A DNA stretch of 64,000 bases from Plazaster borealis (Eukaryota > Echinodermata > Asteroidea > Forcipulatida > Labidiasteridae). Shown piece after piece: positions 60,082-64,000 of the stretch. The stretch is from positions 16,016,818-16,080,817 of the forward strand of contig CM037471.1 of NCBI GenBank assembly GCA_021014325.1. The letters run 5' to 3'. A program made the position numbers and the translations under genes. Position 1 is the stretch's first letter, and each line of letters starts with the position of its first letter. Below the pieces are notes generated by a model that saw only the letters and a program-made list of their open reading frames with translations, made no database searches and was not told the origin of the DNA.

Positions 60082-60927
60082 ATTCATAAATGCCTTTTTG
60101 TTAAAAGTGAAAGAATAAGGAAAATTGGTGGTAAAAGACAATCTCTGACATCGAAGTTTGTACATTTTCAAAAACTTTGGTAAAATTCTGTTTTGTGCGC
60201 GTTGGGTTGTGTGTACGCGCGTGTACAACAAGATTAGGCTACGCGCGGGAACTATAGCCATATATTGCGTTCCGCGTAAGAAAACTTGCGGAGCTTGCAA
60301 TGTCCAACACGCGAAGCCCAGCCGGTTAAACTGGTCTTTATCATCCGTTTAAACACCCCTTCGTGACGTGCTTTCCACCAATAGGAATAGCGAAACTGTC
60401 TGGGGTATCATATGAATAAGTATTTAGGCTATGCGAGCTTACTCTGCAGAATGAGAGGGAATGGTCGTAAATCGAATTCCCAGTCAATGGCGTAAATCCC
60501 GGGACGGGAGGGGGGGGGGGGTGGGGCTGCGGGGGATACAGGATTATCCCCTGAGATATGGCCAAGTGGTGAAAACAGAAAACAGGCAGTCTAATATTAT
60601 GACTGATTCATGGAAAGTAGCAAAAATGACTACAATTAGTGAACAAAGGTAAAGAGGAAAAAAATATGAACCCACAGTTAAAAAAACAATCCTGCTTAAA
60701 ACAAACCCAAGAAGTAGCTTAATCTTAAAATGCTTAGTCTTGATTGGCGACGCTATGTTTTGTTGTTGTTGTTGTTGTTGTTTTTTCGTCAATAGAGGGA
60801 GCCGATTCAATTATAAAGCATTTCTTGAAGAGATTAATGAGTACCGTCAAGCCGTTTATAAAAGCTGAAAACATCGTGTGCGTTAGTATGCCCGCTGTTA
60901 TGAGTATACCTCATACTTGTACGTGTG
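60082..60927. other. Unassigned, with simple repeats and a solo hAT-like end
   Basis: CAATGGCGTAAATCCCGG followed by a G tract (about 60484-60522) looks like one end of a CAGTGGCGTA-type element whose partner was not found. A TTG microsatellite lies at about 60760-60782. Confidence 0.5.
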
Positions 60928-62708
60928 TGCAGCACCTAAATGTAGCCCGAGCCCTATATGTCGCCTGACCTAAATGTAGCCCCAAACCTGTACCTAAATG
61001 TCGCCCCGACCTTAATGTAGCCCCAAACCTGTACCTAAATGTCGCCCCGACCAATGTAGACGCAAAGTTGTACCTAAAGTAAAAGCGTGATTTTATTTTA
61101 TTTATGTTTTATTATTATTATTTAAAACAAAAATTGGGTGGGGGAACGGGCTGTAAAAGTTTGCGTTCTTACAATTATTTGTTCTTAGCCACAAACATGA
61201 ACCTATTACTAGATATTCGTCGTAGGAAGTCTGTGGATGTTCAGTCTAAGCGTGGAGGTAAGATTTACTTTAAACCTTTACTAAGGACAAGCCGATTGCG
61301 TTGTTTACATTGTTCGACACCGCTACCGAACCCCCCTACCCCCACCCCCCCCAAAACACTTTGAACACTCTGGATGCTGCGGTTTCAGGACTCTTTCCGG
61401 TATAAGTAAGACGGAGAAGGACTTCTGGTGTCAAATGTCCTTCAGCGGTAGTGTGCTCGCTCACGCCTTATTCGCCAGTGAAATGATGGTTAGTTAGTCT
61501 GTCTAAGTCCTTGCTCTATGGTATGTAAATATAAATGTAATTATAACTTGATGATTAAGATTTAAGAGTTATGTAGGCTTAAAATCCTTTTCTTTAAGGG
61601 AAAGGTTAAGTTAAAATGACATTTCAATCAGTTTTAATTATTATTATTTATTCGGGGGGGGGGGGCTAGCATAGTAATTTCGTCTACAATTATGTTGATA
61701 TGTTTCATCCGTAAACTTGCCAAGGTTTTTTTTTACTTACCAAAAACAGATTATTAATTTGATCATGGTATGAATTCTATTCTGTCGGATTTGAATTGAT
61801 GCTGACCACCGTTCGGGTATATTTACACTTACTGTGTGTGCAAAAATCATATCTCGTGAACCAAAAAAGGTTTGGACTTTAAACTAACCAAGTACCTAGT
61901 ATGTCGATGAAACTGCAAAGGTTTTCGGGATGATGACGTCATCGATGACGTCATAACAATAAATCAATGTTTAATATTTTAGAACAATCATATCTGGAGA
62001 ACCATAGTTGCTACACACAAGATATTTGGACCATGTGAAAGACCCTGGAGTATTTTTTAAAATCTTACACAAAGAGTGACCCCTGTAACCTTTACTTCCG
62101 TTAATTTTATTCTATTTTAAAGTTCGTAAAAAAAATGTTAGGAACCTAAAAAGCCTTAAAAAAACAATTTTCGCTTTTCATTCCTATCCCCCAAAGAAAC
62201 AATCCACATCTCTATTTAGTAATATTTTCCAAATTATCGCTAAACACCCTCCATAAAATTGCCATTTTGTCTCAGGATATGGGTGATTTCCGATGTGGCT
62301 ATTAAGTACACGGCCTATTGAGCGAGTTGAACCCGCTACATGGGCATATTCTTAGACGCGGAGTCCCCATACATTGTGCACAAGCAATGGGTACAGGAAT
62401 ATGGCCATATCCCGGATCAACCACGGCGCAGTGCTCAGTGCACAATGCAACGGGTACAGGAATGTGGCCACATCCCGGGTACACAGCACCACAACGTAGG
62501 TCTGGGCGACATTTAGGTACAGTTTTGGGGCTACATTTAGGTCCGGGCGACATTTAGGTACATGTTTGGGGCTACATTTAGGTCCGGGCGACATTTAGGT
62601 ACAGGTTTGGGGCTACATTTAGGTCCGGGCGACATTTAGGTACAGGTTTGGGGCTACATTTAGGTCCGGGCGACATTTAGGGCTCGGGCTACATTTAGGT
62701 GCCGCACA
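60928..62708. mobile_element. 1781-bp element with inverted tandem-repeat arms
   Basis: The left arm (60928-61080) holds about three 41-bp units with CCTAAATGTAGCCCCAAACC and TGTACCTAAATGTCGCCC. The right arm (about 62497-62708) holds four units in the opposite orientation. The outermost blocks, GCACCTAAATGTAGCCCGAG on the left and its inverse on the right, correspond. It is flanked by the 8-bp duplication TACGTGTG (60920-60927, 62709-62716). The middle contains a GACGTCATC-type dispersed repeat (61796-62120) and a two-copy repeat at 62376-62490. No transposase frame is visible; only short frames occur. Confidence 0.85.
61796..62120 (-). repeat. Dispersed repeat with GACGTCATC motif, copy 2
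   Basis: Reverse-orientation relative of 11601-12000. It has ATGACGTCATCGATGACG (about 61932-61950), TCATATCTGGAGAACCATAG and GAGTGACCCCTGTAACC followed by ACTTCCG. It forms much of the core of the 1781-bp element. Confidence 0.55.
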
Positions 62709-62716
62709 TACGTGTG

Positions 62717-63159
62717 ATTGTATGTACATCGCACGCCAAATCCACACTGTCAATCTGTATGCATGGCCGTTGACTCCTGGGGGCGGCGCTAACTTTTAGG
62801 CGCATAAAATGGTCCGCGCGTTGCGAGCGCAGTGAAAACGTATGCCACTGGTGGACTGCGTTCAGGTTGCGCGAAATTTTGCGTTATCGTTTTAAAAAAA
62901 ATGCGTCGCGCTAACAATTTGAACGCACCAACCAGGAAGCACACGCGAAATGTCATCATTTTACTGGTACTTGTGATGATTAGAAACGAAAACGCGATAG
63001 TTCAGCGGTATATTAAAAACCAGCTATATTATTTTGTTCTCTCGTCGTATGGAATGTTGATCAATTCATTACCAGGTGTCATGTGAAAGCTTGCGAAATC
63101 TCTGAAGCGTGAGAGGAGAAGTAACTTTACGCGCTCGTAAAATTCGTCGCAAAGAATCT
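62717..63159. other. No gene recognised
   Basis: CpG-richer than average (GCGCGTTGCGAGCGCAG near 62815) but no motif or exon identified. Confidence 0.4.
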
Positions 63160-63650
63160 AGGTTTTCTGGGGGATCGGTTGAAAGGGGCTAAAGTGCCCT
63201 TGACTGACCGAGCTAAAGAAATGTCGGCATTGTGACTCCCGATGGTCTCTACCAATGTAAAACGATGCCCTTTGTGATGAAAAACGCCCGGCTACGTTTC
63301 AGAGAATGGTAAACCAAGCTATTGCTGGGCTAGAGAAAATGTTGTTGTCTTTAATAGATGACATTTTGGTATAGAGCGATAGCTGGGAAGACCATCTGTG
63401 AAACACTTGGATTGCCCTGTTTGACAAGCTTTCTAAAGCAAACTTAGCAGTAAATCTCAAAAAGAGTGAGTTTGTCAAAGCAACAGTGACCTAGGCCTAC
63501 TTTGTGGTCGGTCAGGGTCACGGGCTACCACGAGTGGCAAAGATTCAAGCCATTCAAGAGTTTCCTGTACACGCATGAAAGAGAGGACTGATGAGATTCC
63601 TGGGTATGAGTGGATGTTATAGAAAGTTTGTTCCAGCACTATAGCTAGTC
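63160..63650 (+). pseudogene. Gypsy-type retrotransposon RT remnant
   Basis: A broken reverse-transcriptase segment of an LTR retrotransposon of the Gypsy class. In shifting frames the blocks are GLYQCKTMPF, FQRMVNQAI, LIDDILV (catalytic DD at about 63354-63375), a WEDHL block, KANLAVNLKKSEF and, near 63590, RFLGMSGCYRKFVP. These are the expected order from RT palm to the RNase H connection. The N-terminal palm is missing, and stops and frameshifts are present. No LTRs, gag, protease or integrase are seen in the window. Confidence 0.85.
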
Positions 63651-63929
63651 TTGGTGAAGGACCTTCTCTTGATGATTTGTCAAAAGTTTTCCCAAGAGAG
63701 GGCGCTATCATATCGTCGCAGGTTTCACGAAGTGGCGTTTTACTCAAAAGTCATAATTTTTATGAAAATGTGTTTAGTCACTGCAAATACATTTATCTTT
63801 CATTACACCAAATCTTAATCCTAAAATGTGTTCAGTTTCGCAAATAAAGTAAACAACCTTTTATAAAATCTGAATAAACTAACGTTTCTAAACTAACGTT
63901 TTCACGAAGTGACACTTTGCATACGGGCA
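63651..63929. other. No gene recognised
   Basis: CACGAAGTG occurs twice (about 63727 and 63903) with TTTC/TTTTC before it. Otherwise unassigned. Confidence 0.35.
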
Positions 63930-63979
63930 AGCCGGTGTGACAGGAGATTCTGTCCCCCCGGAGATTCTGTCCCCCCATA
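63930..63979 (+). repeat. 17-bp direct repeat module at window end
   Basis: GGAGATTCTGTCCCCCC occurs twice in tandem after GTGTGACA. By analogy with 52060 and 60928, this may be the left arm of an element continuing beyond the window. Confidence 0.5.
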
Positions 63980-64000
63980 CGGCGAACTGTGCACAAACTT

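Overview
This window looks like gene-poor, AT-rich animal DNA. It has spliced-gene signals, tRNA-derived SINEs, non-LTR (LINE) and Gypsy-type retroelement remnants, many short inverted-repeat DNA transposons, and large tandem arrays. There are no operons, ribosome binding sites or rRNA genes. The repeat style suggests a marine invertebrate deuterostome, most likely an echinoderm of starfish type. That placement rests on memory of repeat families and was not tested.

The only well-supported host gene is at the right. A coding exon at 54953-55231 encodes a 92-residue secreted peptide precursor with a signal peptide and two polybasic cleavage sites. A probable 61-nt non-coding exon lies upstream at 54275-54335, and a likely poly(A) signal lies at 56049. 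I could not assign the peptide to a known family. Two weak candidates are a 50-codon ORF with a signal-like start at 16613 and a 7-transmembrane-receptor-like remnant on the minus strand at 4501-4719.

Layout: 1-4165, an old LINE split by a 1.6-kb DNA element; 5.1-7.6 kb, SINEs and nested inverted-repeat elements; 7.6-10.7 kb, nothing recognised; 10.68-11.6 kb, a CCAAA pentanucleotide array; 11.6-35.4 kb, mostly unique-looking DNA with scattered MITEs and SINEs; 35.37-40.12 kb, a 37-bp minisatellite containing a recent 1180-bp tandem duplication; 41.8-45.0 kb, a 31-bp repeat array split by a SINE that is itself split by a hAT-like element; 45.0-52.7 kb, LINE remnants with further insertions; 54.3-56.1 kb, the peptide gene; 59.6-64 kb, palindromic elements, a 1.8-kb element with tandem-repeat arms, and a Gypsy reverse-transcriptase remnant.

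Much of the window can be read as a layered insertion history, because target-site duplications (TSDs) can be seen. 8-bp TSDs flank two 1.9-2.0-kb elements, a 261-bp element with one mismatch, and two elements whose inverted arms are made of short tandem repeats. TTAA flanks four copies of one MITE family. The most unusual structures are the inverted tandem-repeat-arm elements (52060-52244, 60928-62708) and possibly related short repeated modules at 41.8-45 kb, 52.8 kb, 59.6 kb and 63.9 kb.
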